Positions 8,603 to 17,765 of a DNA stretch of 56,468 bases are shown here, piece by piece (the stretch's first letter is position 1; every line of letters starts with the position of its first letter). A model generated the notes under the pieces. It had not been told where the DNA came from, made no database searches, and was given only the letters and a program-made list of their open reading frames with translations. The position numbers were made by a program, and so were the translations under genes. Source of the stretch: Candidatus Cloacimonadota bacterium (GTDB lineage: Bacteria > Cloacimonadota > Cloacimonadia > Cloacimonadales > TCS61); NCBI GenBank assembly GCA_021735645.1, contig JAIPGP010000011.1, forward strand, positions 1-56,468. The letters run 5' to 3'.

Positions 8603-9831
8603 GCACGAATTTGATGGGTTCATTAGCAGCATTGGCAAATCTGAAGCAATTGGGACTGGAAGAGATAGAGGCTATTATCAAAGATAGTATCATGAATGCT
8701 GTCTCCAAGAAGCTGACTTCGGAAAATGACCTGGAAGTGATCACTGATTTTAAAACAGGTACAATTGAGATAAAATATGTACGAATCGTAGTAGAGCGTG
8801 ACATGAATCTGGGAGAGATCAGCCTGGAAGAGGCGCATCAGCGTAATCCGCATCTGGAACTGGGTGACACTCTTCCCGCCAGATTGAGCTTAGTGGATTT
8901 TGAGCCTAAGATGATCAAGACAATCCGCAGATCGATACTTGAGCAGATGAAAGCATTGGAAGAGAATCGCATAAAGGGAGATTTTGAGCGTCAGAAAAAT
9001 CAGATAGTGATGGGTAAAGTCACTAAATCAGATTATAATGGATATAGCGTGGACATCGGTTATGCCGAGGCACTTCTGCCTCCTGATGAACAAATCGATG
9101 AAGAATATTATAAGCCAAATGACACTTTGAGAGCTTATGTGATAGATATTCGCAAACGCAAAACAGATTCCATAATTATTCTATCCCGCACCTGTCCGGA
9201 ATTTGTGATGAAATTATTTGAAATGGAAATCCCGGAAATATCAAGTAAAGAAATTATCATAAAGAAAATAGTCCGTGAACCCGGCATCAAAACAAAAGTT
9301 GCCGTGGAAGCTGTAGATAAAAGCATTGACCCTACAGCCGCCTGTCTGGGACCGCGTGGAGTACGCCTGGATACCATCAGAAAAGAGCTGAACGAAGAAC
9401 TGGTGGATATTGTTGTCTGGGATAATTCACCGGAGCAACTGGTAGCAAATGCGATCGGACCTGATTTAGTGGAACGGGTATATCTGGCAGACCGCGGGAA
9501 ATTTGCCCGTGTAATTGTTGATGCCAAAAACAAGAATCAGGCGATCGGTAAAAAAGGTAAAAACGTGAAGCTCGCTGCCAAGCTTACAGATTTTAAGCTG
9601 GATATTTTTACAGAGGCAGAATTTGAAGATAAGATAGCAGAGGAACGCCGCGTAACCAGTCATATCAGTGATCTGGATGGTGTAACCTCCAAGCTGGCAG
9701 AAATATTGAAGCGTTATGGCTACACTTCGGTACAGGATGTATTTGAAGCCAGTGTAGATGAGCTGTGCAATCTGGAAGGCTTAGGCAAAAAGACTGCTCA
9801 GAAACTTAAGGAGTCAGCAGAGTTCTTCTAA
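8599..9831 (+). CDS. nusA: Transcription termination/antitermination factor NusA
   Basis: This 410-residue protein has the NusA order: N-terminal RNA-polymerase-binding domain (about 1-130), S1 domain (about 135-200, VMGKVTKSDYNGYSVDIG), and two KH domains (about 205-345, with GPRGVRLD and AIGKKGKNVKLA). It ends in a helix-hairpin-helix segment (LEGLGKKTAQKL) instead of the two long acidic repeats of E. coli NusA. It modulates pausing, termination and transcription-translation coupling. The start overlaps the rimP stop (ATGA) and the stop overlaps the next start (TAATG). Confidence 0.96.
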   Translation: MSTNLMGSLAALANLKQLGLEEIEAIIKDSIMNAVSKKLTSENDLEVITDFKTGTIEIKYVRIVVERDMNLGEISLEEAHQRNPHLELGDTLPARLSLVDFEPKMIKTIRRSILEQMKALEENRIKGDFERQKNQIVMGKVTKSDYNGYSVDIGYAEALLPPDEQIDEEYYKPNDTLRAYVIDIRKRKTDSIIILSRTCPEFVMKLFEMEIPEISSKEIIIKKIVREPGIKTKVAVEAVDKSIDPTAACLGPRGVRLDTIRKELNEELVDIVVWDNSPEQLVANAIGPDLVERVYLADRGKFARVIVDAKNKNQAIGKKGKNVKLAAKLTDFKLDIFTEAEFEDKIAEERRVTSHISDLDGVTSKLAEILKRYGYTSVQDVFEASVDELCNLEGLGKKTAQKLKESAEFF

Positions 9832-10067
9832 TGCCAAACCAAGCATCTCATGCGGGTCATATAGCCGAGAGAACGTGTGTGATCTGCCGGAAAAAGCAGG
9901 CTCAGATGAACTTACTGAGATTTGTGATCTTTAATAGTAAATTTGTGATAGACCCGCACCGTAGTTTAGCAGGTAAAGGTTATTATTGCTGTCAAGAGGC
10001 CGAATGCCTTAAAAAGCTGGAGAAATGGATTCAAAAATACCGGAAACGGAAGCAGAAAAAGGTGTAA
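9831..10067 (+). CDS. ylxR: YlxR (DUF448) family RNA-binding protein
   Basis: This 78-residue basic protein has the YlxR pattern: an N-terminal RTCVICRKK-like motif (here RTCVICRKKQ) followed by LLRFV, a DP-x-R-x-L-x-GKGYYCC segment and a Lys/Arg-rich tail. In Firmicutes the family member binds RNase P RNA (RnpM) or nucleic acid generally. Its position between nusA and infB is the conserved one. The start overlaps the nusA stop by one base (TAATG), and the next gene overlaps its 3' end by 43 bases. Confidence 0.88.
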   Translation: MPNQASHAGHIAERTCVICRKKQAQMNLLRFVIFNSKFVIDPHRSLAGKGYYCCQEAECLKKLEKWIQKYRKRKQKKV

Positions 10068-10384
10068 ATAGTCTTTTGCAGTTTTGTATGAAAGCGGGGA
10101 AACTGGTTTGCGGCATAGAAGCTTCGCTGAGGCTGGTATCCAGAAATAAGATTTATTTGTTAATATATAGCGAAGACCTGGGCTCAAGTGCCAGGCAAAA
10201 GGTTTTAATGCGATGTGAAGAAAAAGGAATTCCGGTGCATTGCTTCAGTACGAAGCAAAGCTTGGGAAATTTGTTTAATCGGCGAGAGACAGGGATTTTA
10301 GCAGTAAGTGACCGGAATTTTGCCAAAGGAATTGAAAAGAAATTGGCTGAAAAATTTGAGAATGAAACAAACTGGGAGGTTTGA
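10025..10384 (+). CDS. L7Ae/YlxQ-like RNA-binding protein
   Basis: This 119-residue protein matches the small bacterial L7Ae-type fold: LLQFCMKAGKLVCGIEASL at the N terminus, IYLLIYSEDLGSSARQKVL in the middle, and a C-terminal GILAVSDRNFAKGI. Such proteins bind kink-turn RNA, and this one sits at the standard ylxQ position before infB. The start chosen has a GGAG upstream and places the first helix as in homologues, at the price of a 43-base overlap with ylxR. The stop (TGA) shares its last base with the infB ATG. Confidence 0.82.
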   Translation: MDSKIPETEAEKGVNSLLQFCMKAGKLVCGIEASLRLVSRNKIYLLIYSEDLGSSARQKVLMRCEEKGIPVHCFSTKQSLGNLFNRRETGILAVSDRNFAKGIEKKLAEKFENETNWEV

Positions 10385-13215
10385 TGGCAATCAGGGTAAG
10401 AGATTTAGCAAAAGAATTTAAGATATCATCATCTGCCTTGATGAAGCACCTTAAGGATTTAGGTGTGGATATTAAGAGCCCGATGAGTAAGGTAGAAGAC
10501 GACATAGAGACGAAGATACGCGACAGATTCAATGCGGAAAAAGCAGCTGTGCGGCAGCGAGAACTAGATAGAAGAAACTATCAGGAAAAAGTTGTGAAAA
10601 CCCGCGTTCAAAACGAAAGCAGACTGGTGCAAATGCGTCCTCAAGCCAAGCCAACTCCTCCAAAAAAACGGGAAGAAAAACCCGCCCAATGGGTTGAGCA
10701 TACTACTAAGAAAGAAACAGCAGCCCCAATACAGGAGCAGAAGCCTGAACAAAAAACAACTCCACAATCTAAACCCAGAGACGAAGCCGCTGCTTCGAGA
10801 CCTCGTCCACCACGCCGATCTGGCTCAAATGCCCCCGAACGCGCCAGACCACCCCAGCAAAAATCAAATTATCGACCACCAGATAACCGGGAAGGCAGCG
10901 ATCAGAGAAGGAGTCCGCAGCAGCAGAGCAACGATAGAGGCGATAGAAGATATAGCAGTAATACTCAACGACCTGAACGCAGCGGAGCGCCAGCTTACAA
11001 CAACAATCGCAGCGGAGCAACAGGATATAATAACAACAGAAGCGGAGCGACAGGATATAATAGCGACAGAAGCGGGTCAACAGGTTATAATAGCAATAGA
11101 AGTGGTTCCTCAGGATATAATAGCGACAGAAGCGGGTCAGCGGGATATAGACCAGGTGAAAGACCGTCAAGACCACGACCCGGAGCAAAAGTACCTCCAG
11201 ATAAAAGTCATGAAACCACTGTCGCCAGCCGCGAAATAGTAAAAAAAGAGCCTAAGAAGAAGAAAGAGAACTTTGGTCAGAAAGATAAGCATCTGAAGGC
11301 AAAGATCAGAAACTTCAAGCAGGGGAGTCGCAGTACAAAAGAGATGCCTACAGAGATAGAGGAAGCCGTAATTACAAAAAACATCAAGCGTACTCTGGCA
11401 TCTAACCCCCGGAAAAAGAAGTATAGAAAAGAAGAAAAAACTCAACAGGTAATTGATTCCAGAATTTTGATCAGCGAATTCACTTCAGTATCTGAGCTGG
11501 CTAAGTTGATGGACGTGAAATCCAGTGAAATCATCAAAAAGTTCTTTATGATGGGCAAAATGGTAACGATAAACCAGCGTCTTGATAAAGAATCGCTGGA
11601 ACTTATCTGCTCTGAATTTGATCGTGAAGTGAAATTTGCAGAAGAATATGGTGCTGAAATACTTCAAGAAGATGAAGCTGAAAGAGAAAATGCTGAAATG
11701 GTTTCAAGACCGCCAATTGTGACTATTATGGGACATGTGGATCATGGTAAAACTGCTATTCTGGATTTTATTCGGAAAGAAAATGTGATTGCCGGTGAAG
11801 CTGGGGGAATTACCCAGCATATTGGTGCCTATCAGGTTACTTATAAAAAAAATAAAATCACTTTCCTGGATACACCGGGTCATGAGGCTTTCACTGCCAT
11901 GCGTGCCCGTGGTGCGGATGCTACTGATATAGCTATTATCGTGGTAGCTGCTAATGAAAGTGTGAAACAGCAGACTATAGAAGCGATAGACCATGCTAAA
12001 GCCGCGGGAGTCACTATTATCGTTGCTATAAATAAAATAGACCTTAAAGAAGCTAATTTAGATAGAACCATAAATGATCTTATGAAGCAAAACCTCCTGC
12101 TGGAAGGATATGGCGGAGAAGTACTCTGGGTTCCCTGCTCTGCTAAAACTGGAGAGGGTATAGATGAACTGCTGGATACTATCATTCTGGCAGCGGAACT
12201 GGAAGAAATCGAAGTTCCTAAAGATGTAAAAGGTAGGGGTGTAGTTCTTGAATCACGTAAAGATGCACGTATGGGTACTTTAGCAACTATTCTTCTGCAG
12301 GAAGGTACTCTTGCTAAAGGTGACAGCATCGTCTGCGGAGCTACCTACGGCAAAATCAGAAAACTGGAAGATGAAAGAAACCAGGAGCTTCAGAGCATTA
12401 TTGCCTCCGATGTGGCAATTCTTTTCGGCCTAAATGACGTTCCCAAAGCCGGTGACATTATCAATCAGGTCGATTCCGAAAAAACTGCCCGTCAGATATC
12501 TACAGAACGTAAACTGATCCGTCAGGAACGGGAAAATTTCATGCAGAAAACCAATTTCGAGAATCTCTTCCAAAAGATCAAAGATGCCGAGATGGCTGAA
12601 ATAAAAATAATTGTCAAAGCTGATACAGACGGTTCTGTGGAAGCTCTCAGCGACAGCTTTATGAAGCTGTCCAATGAAGAAGTATCACTAAATATCATCC
12701 GCAAAGCTGTGGGTGGTATCAATGATGCTGATGTGAGCCTTGCTTCTGCCTCTGATGCTATAATCATCGGCTTTCATGTGCGTGCTTCCAATACGGCTCG
12801 TAAACTGGCAGAAGACGAAAAGATAGAAATCAAAATCTATCAGATCATCTATGAAGCAATAGAGGACATCCAGAAAGCCATGCAGGGCATGATGGCACCG
12901 GAATTTAAGGAACAATTACTGGGTAATGCCGTTGTACAGCAGGTGTTTAAGATCAAGAAACTGGGTACTATCGGAGGAAGCCGGGTAGAAAAAGGCGTGA
13001 TCGCCAGTGATGCCCTTTTGCGGGTATTCCGTAATGATATTATGATCCACGAAGGTTCAGTATCTTCATTGAAGCATTATTCTGAAGATGTTAAAGAAGT
13101 GAGAGCCGGCTCAGAATGTGGAATTGGTATAGATAAATATAATGACATCAAAGAAAATGATGTGATAGAAGCTTACAGGATGGTGGAAGTAGAACGGACA
13201 ATGCCAACTTCTTGA
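10384..13215 (+). CDS. infB: Translation initiation factor IF-2
   Basis: A 943-residue IF-2, the GTPase that delivers initiator tRNA to the 30S subunit. It begins with the IF2_N domain (about 1-50), then a long low-complexity linker (about 55-330) containing a ten-residue tandem repeat of the form GYNxxRSGxx (about residues 198-255). The G domain follows with G1 GHVDHGKT at 450-457, GGITQHIGA, DTPGH, NKIDL and SAKTG. Domains II, III and IV complete it. I chose ATG 10384, with GGGAGG upstream and TGATG coupling, over the in-frame TTG three bases earlier. Confidence 0.97.
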   Translation: MAIRVRDLAKEFKISSSALMKHLKDLGVDIKSPMSKVEDDIETKIRDRFNAEKAAVRQRELDRRNYQEKVVKTRVQNESRLVQMRPQAKPTPPKKREEKPAQWVEHTTKKETAAPIQEQKPEQKTTPQSKPRDEAAASRPRPPRRSGSNAPERARPPQQKSNYRPPDNREGSDQRRSPQQQSNDRGDRRYSSNTQRPERSGAPAYNNNRSGATGYNNNRSGATGYNSDRSGSTGYNSNRSGSSGYNSDRSGSAGYRPGERPSRPRPGAKVPPDKSHETTVASREIVKKEPKKKKENFGQKDKHLKAKIRNFKQGSRSTKEMPTEIEEAVITKNIKRTLASNPRKKKYRKEEKTQQVIDSRILISEFTSVSELAKLMDVKSSEIIKKFFMMGKMVTINQRLDKESLELICSEFDREVKFAEEYGAEILQEDEAERENAEMVSRPPIVTIMGHVDHGKTAILDFIRKENVIAGEAGGITQHIGAYQVTYKKNKITFLDTPGHEAFTAMRARGADATDIAIIVVAANESVKQQTIEAIDHAKAAGVTIIVAINKIDLKEANLDRTINDLMKQNLLLEGYGGEVLWVPCSAKTGEGIDELLDTIILAAELEEIEVPKDVKGRGVVLESRKDARMGTLATILLQEGTLAKGDSIVCGATYGKIRKLEDERNQELQSIIASDVAILFGLNDVPKAGDIINQVDSEKTARQISTERKLIRQERENFMQKTNFENLFQKIKDAEMAEIKIIVKADTDGSVEALSDSFMKLSNEEVSLNIIRKAVGGINDADVSLASASDAIIIGFHVRASNTARKLAEDEKIEIKIYQIIYEAIEDIQKAMQGMMAPEFKEQLLGNAVVQQVFKIKKLGTIGGSRVEKGVIASDALLRVFRNDIMIHEGSVSSLKHYSEDVKEVRAGSECGIGIDKYNDIKENDVIEAYRMVEVERTMPTS
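10978..11150 (+). repeat. 30-base tandem repeat inside infB
   Basis: About five to six imperfect 30-base units encode (GYNxxRSGxx)n in the IF-2 linker: NNN, SDR and SNR variants alternate with SGAT, SGST, SGSS and SGSA. The units stay in frame. Copy number could vary between strains without breaking the protein. Confidence 0.8.
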
Positions 13216-13271
13216 TGCTCAAATAATTTTTGTCTGGAAACAGCTTAACAAGATTCACCTCAGGAGGTGTT

Positions 13272-13649
13272 ATGCCCTCGATTAGAATACAGCGTTTTGA
13301 AAAAGAACTGCTGAAATTGATGTCCAGAGTAGTATCGTATAAACTTCGGGACAAGAATCTTGCCTGGGTGAGTATCACCAGAGTGAAATTGTCGCCAGAT
13401 CTCTCTTATGCCCGGGTTTATTTTACTCATATAACCAATACTTCTCATGAAAAAGTGCTGGACGCTCTCAAACGGTGTACCGGCGTTATCAAGCATGAAA
13501 TTGCCTCAGCTAAAATGATGAGAGTGATTCCCGATATCACATTTTTTTATGATGACCTGGAAGAAAGAGCTGACCAGCTGGAAGAGATTTTCCAGAAAAT
13601 TCACCAGGAGGAAGAAAATCCTGTTGTAGAACCAGATGAAACTGAATAG
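13272..13649 (+). CDS. rbfA: Ribosome-binding factor A
   Basis: A 125-residue RbfA, a single KH-like domain (MPSIRIQRFEKELLKLMSRVV..., VKLSPDLSYARVYF, RVIPDITFFYDD) that helps mature the 16S rRNA 5' end. I chose ATG 13272 because AGGAGG stands six bases before it; the longer frame would need a TTG with no ribosome site. The acidic tail is short. It follows infB by 56 bases, the widest gap in this operon, and overlaps the next gene by 14 bases. Confidence 0.94.
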   Translation: MPSIRIQRFEKELLKLMSRVVSYKLRDKNLAWVSITRVKLSPDLSYARVYFTHITNTSHEKVLDALKRCTGVIKHEIASAKMMRVIPDITFFYDDLEERADQLEEIFQKIHQEEENPVVEPDETE

Positions 13650-14628
13650 CCCTGCTCAACTGAAAACCACTCTACTGGCACACTGCCGTCAACCCGGTAA
13701 AATTGCCATACTCACTCATAAAAATCCCGATGGAGATGGACTGGCAGCAGCTCTGGCATTACAGGACATCTTACTGAAATCCGGTTTTGCTAATGATATA
13801 GTGCTGGAAGAGCCAGCTGCAAATGAGCTGGATTTTCTGCAGGTGAAAGATAAAGTGATCGTTTTCCAGTCGGATATGGAATATAAGATACTGATCCTGG
13901 TAGATTGTCATGAACCTGAAAGAACCGGTAAATGTGCAGTTTTGGCAGAAAAAGCTTCTGTTCTGATCGCGATAGATCATCATGAGCCCCAGGAACTGAA
14001 TAATCACTGGTATTATTATATTAAACCTGATCAGGTCTCTGCCGGAGCAATCATCTTCACAACTTTCCGTAGTGAGATCGCCAGTATGCCGCCAGTACGT
14101 AGAAGGTATGTAGCAGACTGCCTGTATACCACGATATTAAATGACACAGACGGATTTATGAACAGCAATACGGATGCAGAAGTTTTCAGGATTTGTGCCC
14201 AATTGACTGAAATGGGTGTGATACCCCATTTATTAATGGAGGCTTTCCTTCTGAACAATTCACCAGCCAAACTTCGTTTTATCGGAGAAGCTCTCAGTTC
14301 TATAGAAACTTATCATGATGATACTATCCTCTTTCTGCATACAACTTTAGACCAGTTAGCAGCTAATGGGCTCAGCCAGGAAGATACATCTAAAATAACC
14401 CGCTGGGTAAAAGGCAGCACCGGCGTGAAAGCGTTTATCTATGCCCGTGAAATATCTCCCGATAATTACCGGCTCAGTTTAAGATCAGCAGCAATTAACT
14501 GCAATGCCATCTGCGCAAAATTCGGGGGAGGAGGTCACATCTCAGCTTCCGGCTGCTCTATACAATTGCCCTTTGCGGACATGAAAAAAACCATCATTGA
14601 TGAGGTGAAAAAACAGCTAAATGGCTAA
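13636..14628 (+). CDS. nrnA: DHH/DHHA1 phosphoesterase, NrnA-like oligoribonuclease/pAp phosphatase
   Basis: This 330-residue protein has the DHH domain motifs THKNPDGDG (residues 27-34) and DHHEP (114-118), and a C-terminal DHHA1 glycine-rich motif (FGGGGHISASG near 297). NrnA-type enzymes degrade short RNA oligomers and dephosphorylate pAp. Its position between rbfA and truB is conserved in many bacteria. It overlaps rbfA by 14 and truB by 8 bases. The choice between nanoRNase and c-di-AMP/pGpA phosphodiesterase activity cannot be settled from sequence alone. Confidence 0.9.
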   Translation: MKLNSPAQLKTTLLAHCRQPGKIAILTHKNPDGDGLAAALALQDILLKSGFANDIVLEEPAANELDFLQVKDKVIVFQSDMEYKILILVDCHEPERTGKCAVLAEKASVLIAIDHHEPQELNNHWYYYIKPDQVSAGAIIFTTFRSEIASMPPVRRRYVADCLYTTILNDTDGFMNSNTDAEVFRICAQLTEMGVIPHLLMEAFLLNNSPAKLRFIGEALSSIETYHDDTILFLHTTLDQLAANGLSQEDTSKITRWVKGSTGVKAFIYAREISPDNYRLSLRSAAINCNAICAKFGGGGHISASGCSIQLPFADMKKTIIDEVKKQLNG

Positions 14629-15490
14629 TTTTGGTATTCTTCTGATTGATAAACCTGCTGATATCACTTCTTTTAACGTGATATCTCAGCTCAGAAAAAT
14701 TACTGATATCAAACGCATCGGACACACCGGCACCTTAGACCCATTTGCTACAGGCCTGCTTCCCATTTGCCTGGGACCTGCCACCAGACTTGCCAGCTAT
14801 ATCTCATCTGCCCGGAAAACATATCTCGCCACCATCAAATTTGGATTCCGCACCGATACCGGTGATGTCACCGGCAAGACAATTTCCACTCAGCCGGTTA
14901 AGGAAATCTCACCTGTTGACCTGCAAAAGGCGATATCCAGTGTTCTGCAATTAAAAGAACAGACACCTCCCGCCTATTCTGCCATTAAAGTAAATGGCGA
15001 ACGTGCCTACAGTCTTGCCAGACAAGGCAAAGAAGTAAAGCTTACTCCCCGTCCCATAACTATTTATGATTTCCAGATCATTAATATCGAAGCTGATTCT
15101 CTCACCTATCAGGCAACCGTGAGCAAAGGCACCTATATCCGCAGTCTCACTGAGCATTTTGCTGAACTCACTTGTAATATGGCAACCACTACCGCCCTGA
15201 AACGACTGGCTGTTGATAAACTGGAACTTTCCCAGGCAGTGAAACTGAGTGATCTCACTCCTGATAACTGGCAAAAACATCTGCTCTCACCCGCTTCAGT
15301 CCTCACTCTTCCCCAGATCCTGCTTTCTGATCAAGAGACAATAAAATTTATGAATGGCAGTTACATCGAAATGTCCTTTAGTTCTGAGAAAGAATTCCTG
15401 GTGATCCAAAGAAGCAAATTGCGAGCCTTGGGTATAGCCCGGCTGCTACCCGGCAATCTGCTGAAACCAGCTATTGTTCTACCACAATAG
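14621..15490 (+). CDS. truB: tRNA pseudouridine(55) synthase TruB
   Basis: A 289-residue TruB that makes pseudouridine 55 in the tRNA T loop. The catalytic Asp is D40 in HTGTLDPFATGLL. Other family motifs are RLASYI, KTYLATIKFGFRTDTGD, PPAYSAIKVNG(E)RAYSLAR and GTYIRSL. The C-terminal part is shorter than in E. coli. ATG overlaps the nrnA stop by eight bases. Confidence 0.96.
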   Translation: MANFGILLIDKPADITSFNVISQLRKITDIKRIGHTGTLDPFATGLLPICLGPATRLASYISSARKTYLATIKFGFRTDTGDVTGKTISTQPVKEISPVDLQKAISSVLQLKEQTPPAYSAIKVNGERAYSLARQGKEVKLTPRPITIYDFQIINIEADSLTYQATVSKGTYIRSLTEHFAELTCNMATTTALKRLAVDKLELSQAVKLSDLTPDNWQKHLLSPASVLTLPQILLSDQETIKFMNGSYIEMSFSSEKEFLVIQRSKLRALGIARLLPGNLLKPAIVLPQ

Positions 15491-15501
15491 AGGAAGATAT
15501 C

Positions 15502-16437
15502 ATGCACTTTTTCCCGCATCAGAAATGTGAGCTTAAGAATCCATTCATCACAATGGGTACCTTTGACGGAGTGCATCTGGGACATCGCAAACTGCTACTT
15601 GAACTGGTACGGCGTGCCAAAGCTGCCGAGAACAAAGCAGTGGTGATATCCTACTACCATCACCCACTGGAAACTATTTTCAAAGATACTTTCCCCTATC
15701 TGCTCACAGAAACCCTGATGCGTGAGAAACTGCTTAAAGAGCTGGGAATTGACTGCATCCTCTATCTGCGGTTCAGTAAAGCCATGGCAGAAATGCCACC
15801 CGAGGAATTTTTGCGGGAAGTGATCTATAAACAACTGCACCCACAGGAAATTGTCGTTGGTTATGACACTCATTTTGGCAAAGACCGTTCCGGTGATTTT
15901 GATTTCCTGAAACAAAAAGCAGATATTTATGATTATAAAGTGGATATTGTGGAGCCTTATCGCCAGAATGGCAAAATAGTCAGCAGTTCCTGGTGTCGCG
16001 AATGTGTGCGTGCCGGGGCTATGGAGACACTGAAAAGCCTGCTCGGTAGAGCTTATTGCCTCAATGGCACTGTACGTTCGGGCAACCGCATAGGACACGA
16101 GCTTGGTTTCCCTACCGTAAATATTTTCTGGAGTGATCCTAATAAACTGATTCCCAAATCCGGAATCTATCTCAGTAAAGTTTTTTATAAAAACCGTCAG
16201 TGGTGGGGAGTTACCAATATCGGCTACCGACCCACTGTAATAGATAAAAGCGATTTGACCGTAGAAACCCATATTCTTGACTTTGACCAGGAAATATATG
16301 GACAGAATATCACTATCACCTTTGAATCACGTCTGCGTCCGGAATATAAACTGCATGACCGCCAGGAACTGATTACCTATATTGCGGCTGACATTCAAAA
16401 AGTGCGGGCTATGATTGCCGGTAAGGAAGTGGAATAA
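15502..16437 (+). CDS. ribF: Bifunctional riboflavin kinase/FAD synthetase RibF
   Basis: A 311-residue RibF. The N-terminal nucleotidyltransferase domain has GTFDGVHLGH at 19-28 and makes FAD from FMN. The C-terminal riboflavin kinase domain (about 185-305) has the GFPT motif at 202-205 and makes FMN from riboflavin. The truB-ribF adjacency is common in bacteria. A GAGGAAG lies eight bases upstream of the ATG, and the stop shares one base with the radA start (TAATG). Confidence 0.95.
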   Translation: MHFFPHQKCELKNPFITMGTFDGVHLGHRKLLLELVRRAKAAENKAVVISYYHHPLETIFKDTFPYLLTETLMREKLLKELGIDCILYLRFSKAMAEMPPEEFLREVIYKQLHPQEIVVGYDTHFGKDRSGDFDFLKQKADIYDYKVDIVEPYRQNGKIVSSSWCRECVRAGAMETLKSLLGRAYCLNGTVRSGNRIGHELGFPTVNIFWSDPNKLIPKSGIYLSKVFYKNRQWWGVTNIGYRPTVIDKSDLTVETHILDFDQEIYGQNITITFESRLRPEYKLHDRQELITYIAADIQKVRAMIAGKEVE

Positions 16438-17765
16438 TGTATTTCTGTAAAGAATGCGGGGCTGAAACCCCCAAATGGGCAGGAAAATGCCCTCAATGCG
16501 GTGCCTGGGATTCCCTGCGGGAAACTACCTCAGTTACCGGTAAAAAAACCGGAAAAGCCAAGTCTGCTGAAATTATAAATCCCGTCTCTCTCGCAGATAT
16601 TAAACTGGAAGCTCAGTTCCGCCTGAAAACCTCAATTTCTGAACTTGACGGCGTTCTTGGCGGTGGTATTGTGCCGGGAATGGTCGCCCTCATCGGCGGT
16701 GAACCGGGGATTGGAAAATCCACTCTCATGCTGCAGGTGGCTCATCAGCTTGCCAGGCAATCTCTGCCTATTCTCTACGTCTCCGGCGAAGAAAGCACCC
16801 GCCAGATCAAATACCGGGCTGTGCGGCTTAATTGCTCCTCTCCCAATCTAAACCTGCTCTGCTCCACCCGTATCGAAGATGTGATCCACTACCTTGATAA
16901 ACAGCTTCCTGCTCTGGTGGTGATAGACAGCATTCAATCCGTTTCCACTGATGACATCGATAATGTGCCCGGCAGCATCAGCCAGCTAAGGGCAGTTACC
17001 ACTCAACTGGTTAATCTGGCAAAGCGGACAGATGTCCCCATATTTCTGGTTGGTCACGTCACTAAGGACGGTGCAGTAGCCGGTCCCAAACTTATTGAGC
17101 ATGCGGTAGATACAGTATTGTATTTTGAAGGAGAACGCCGCAATCAGCTCAAGATACTGCGTGCTATAAAGAACCGTTTTGGCTCTACCAATGAAATTGG
17201 TATTTTTGATATGCAGGCAGACGGTTTGCATGAAGTGCCGGATATTTCACAGGTGTTTATTGACCGCAATGATAATTCTCCAGGTTCAGCGATAGGCTGC
17301 ATAATGGAAGGCACGCGCGTGTTTGCTACTGAAGTGCAGGCTCTTTTCTCCAAATCAAATTATGGCAATCCCCAACGCGTGGCGATAGGCTTTGATCAAA
17401 AAAAACTGGCTATCTATCTGGCTATCATCGAGAAAAACCTCAGCCTTAATTTCTACCAGAGTGATGTTTTCATCAAACTCGCCGGCGGGATCAAAACTAT
17501 GGAGCCCTCACTTGATCTGGCTGTGATCGGGGCTATCATCTCAGGGATGAAAGATACTGCCCTGCCGCCTGACACATTGCTCATTGGCGAAGTGGGGCTC
17601 AATGGCGAAGTGAGACCAGTTTATCAAAGCTCACAAATGGTCTCGGAAGCCAGCCGACTGGGCTACAAAAAAATTATCATCTCCCGCCGCGATAAGCAGA
17701 TCCGCAAAACCGATAAAATCATTAAGATCCGCCAGATTTCTGAGCTTATTCAGCTATTCAACTGA
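16437..17765 (+). CDS. radA: DNA repair protein RadA
   Basis: A 442-residue RadA (Sms). It has an N-terminal C4 zinc finger (C4, C7, C18, C21), a RecA-like ATPase with Walker A GGEPGIGKST at 87-96, the RadA-specific KNRFG motif at 245-249, and a C-terminal Lon-like domain. It promotes branch migration in recombination. It is the last gene of the operon and converges with the SdpI-like gene, the two stops overlapping by 12 bases with no terminator hairpin visible. Confidence 0.96.
   Translation: MYFCKECGAETPKWAGKCPQCGAWDSLRETTSVTGKKTGKAKSAEIINPVSLADIKLEAQFRLKTSISELDGVLGGGIVPGMVALIGGEPGIGKSTLMLQVAHQLARQSLPILYVSGEESTRQIKYRAVRLNCSSPNLNLLCSTRIEDVIHYLDKQLPALVVIDSIQSVSTDDIDNVPGSISQLRAVTTQLVNLAKRTDVPIFLVGHVTKDGAVAGPKLIEHAVDTVLYFEGERRNQLKILRAIKNRFGSTNEIGIFDMQADGLHEVPDISQVFIDRNDNSPGSAIGCIMEGTRVFATEVQALFSKSNYGNPQRVAIGFDQKKLAIYLAIIEKNLSLNFYQSDVFIKLAGGIKTMEPSLDLAVIGAIISGMKDTALPPDTLLIGEVGLNGEVRPVYQSSQMVSEASRLGYKKIIISRRDKQIRKTDKIIKIRQISELIQLFN

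Noticed and set aside
10694-11239. A 181-codon overlapping frame inside infB
   Set aside because: It is a shadow of the repetitive linker coding region; infB in the other frame has clear family motifs throughout.
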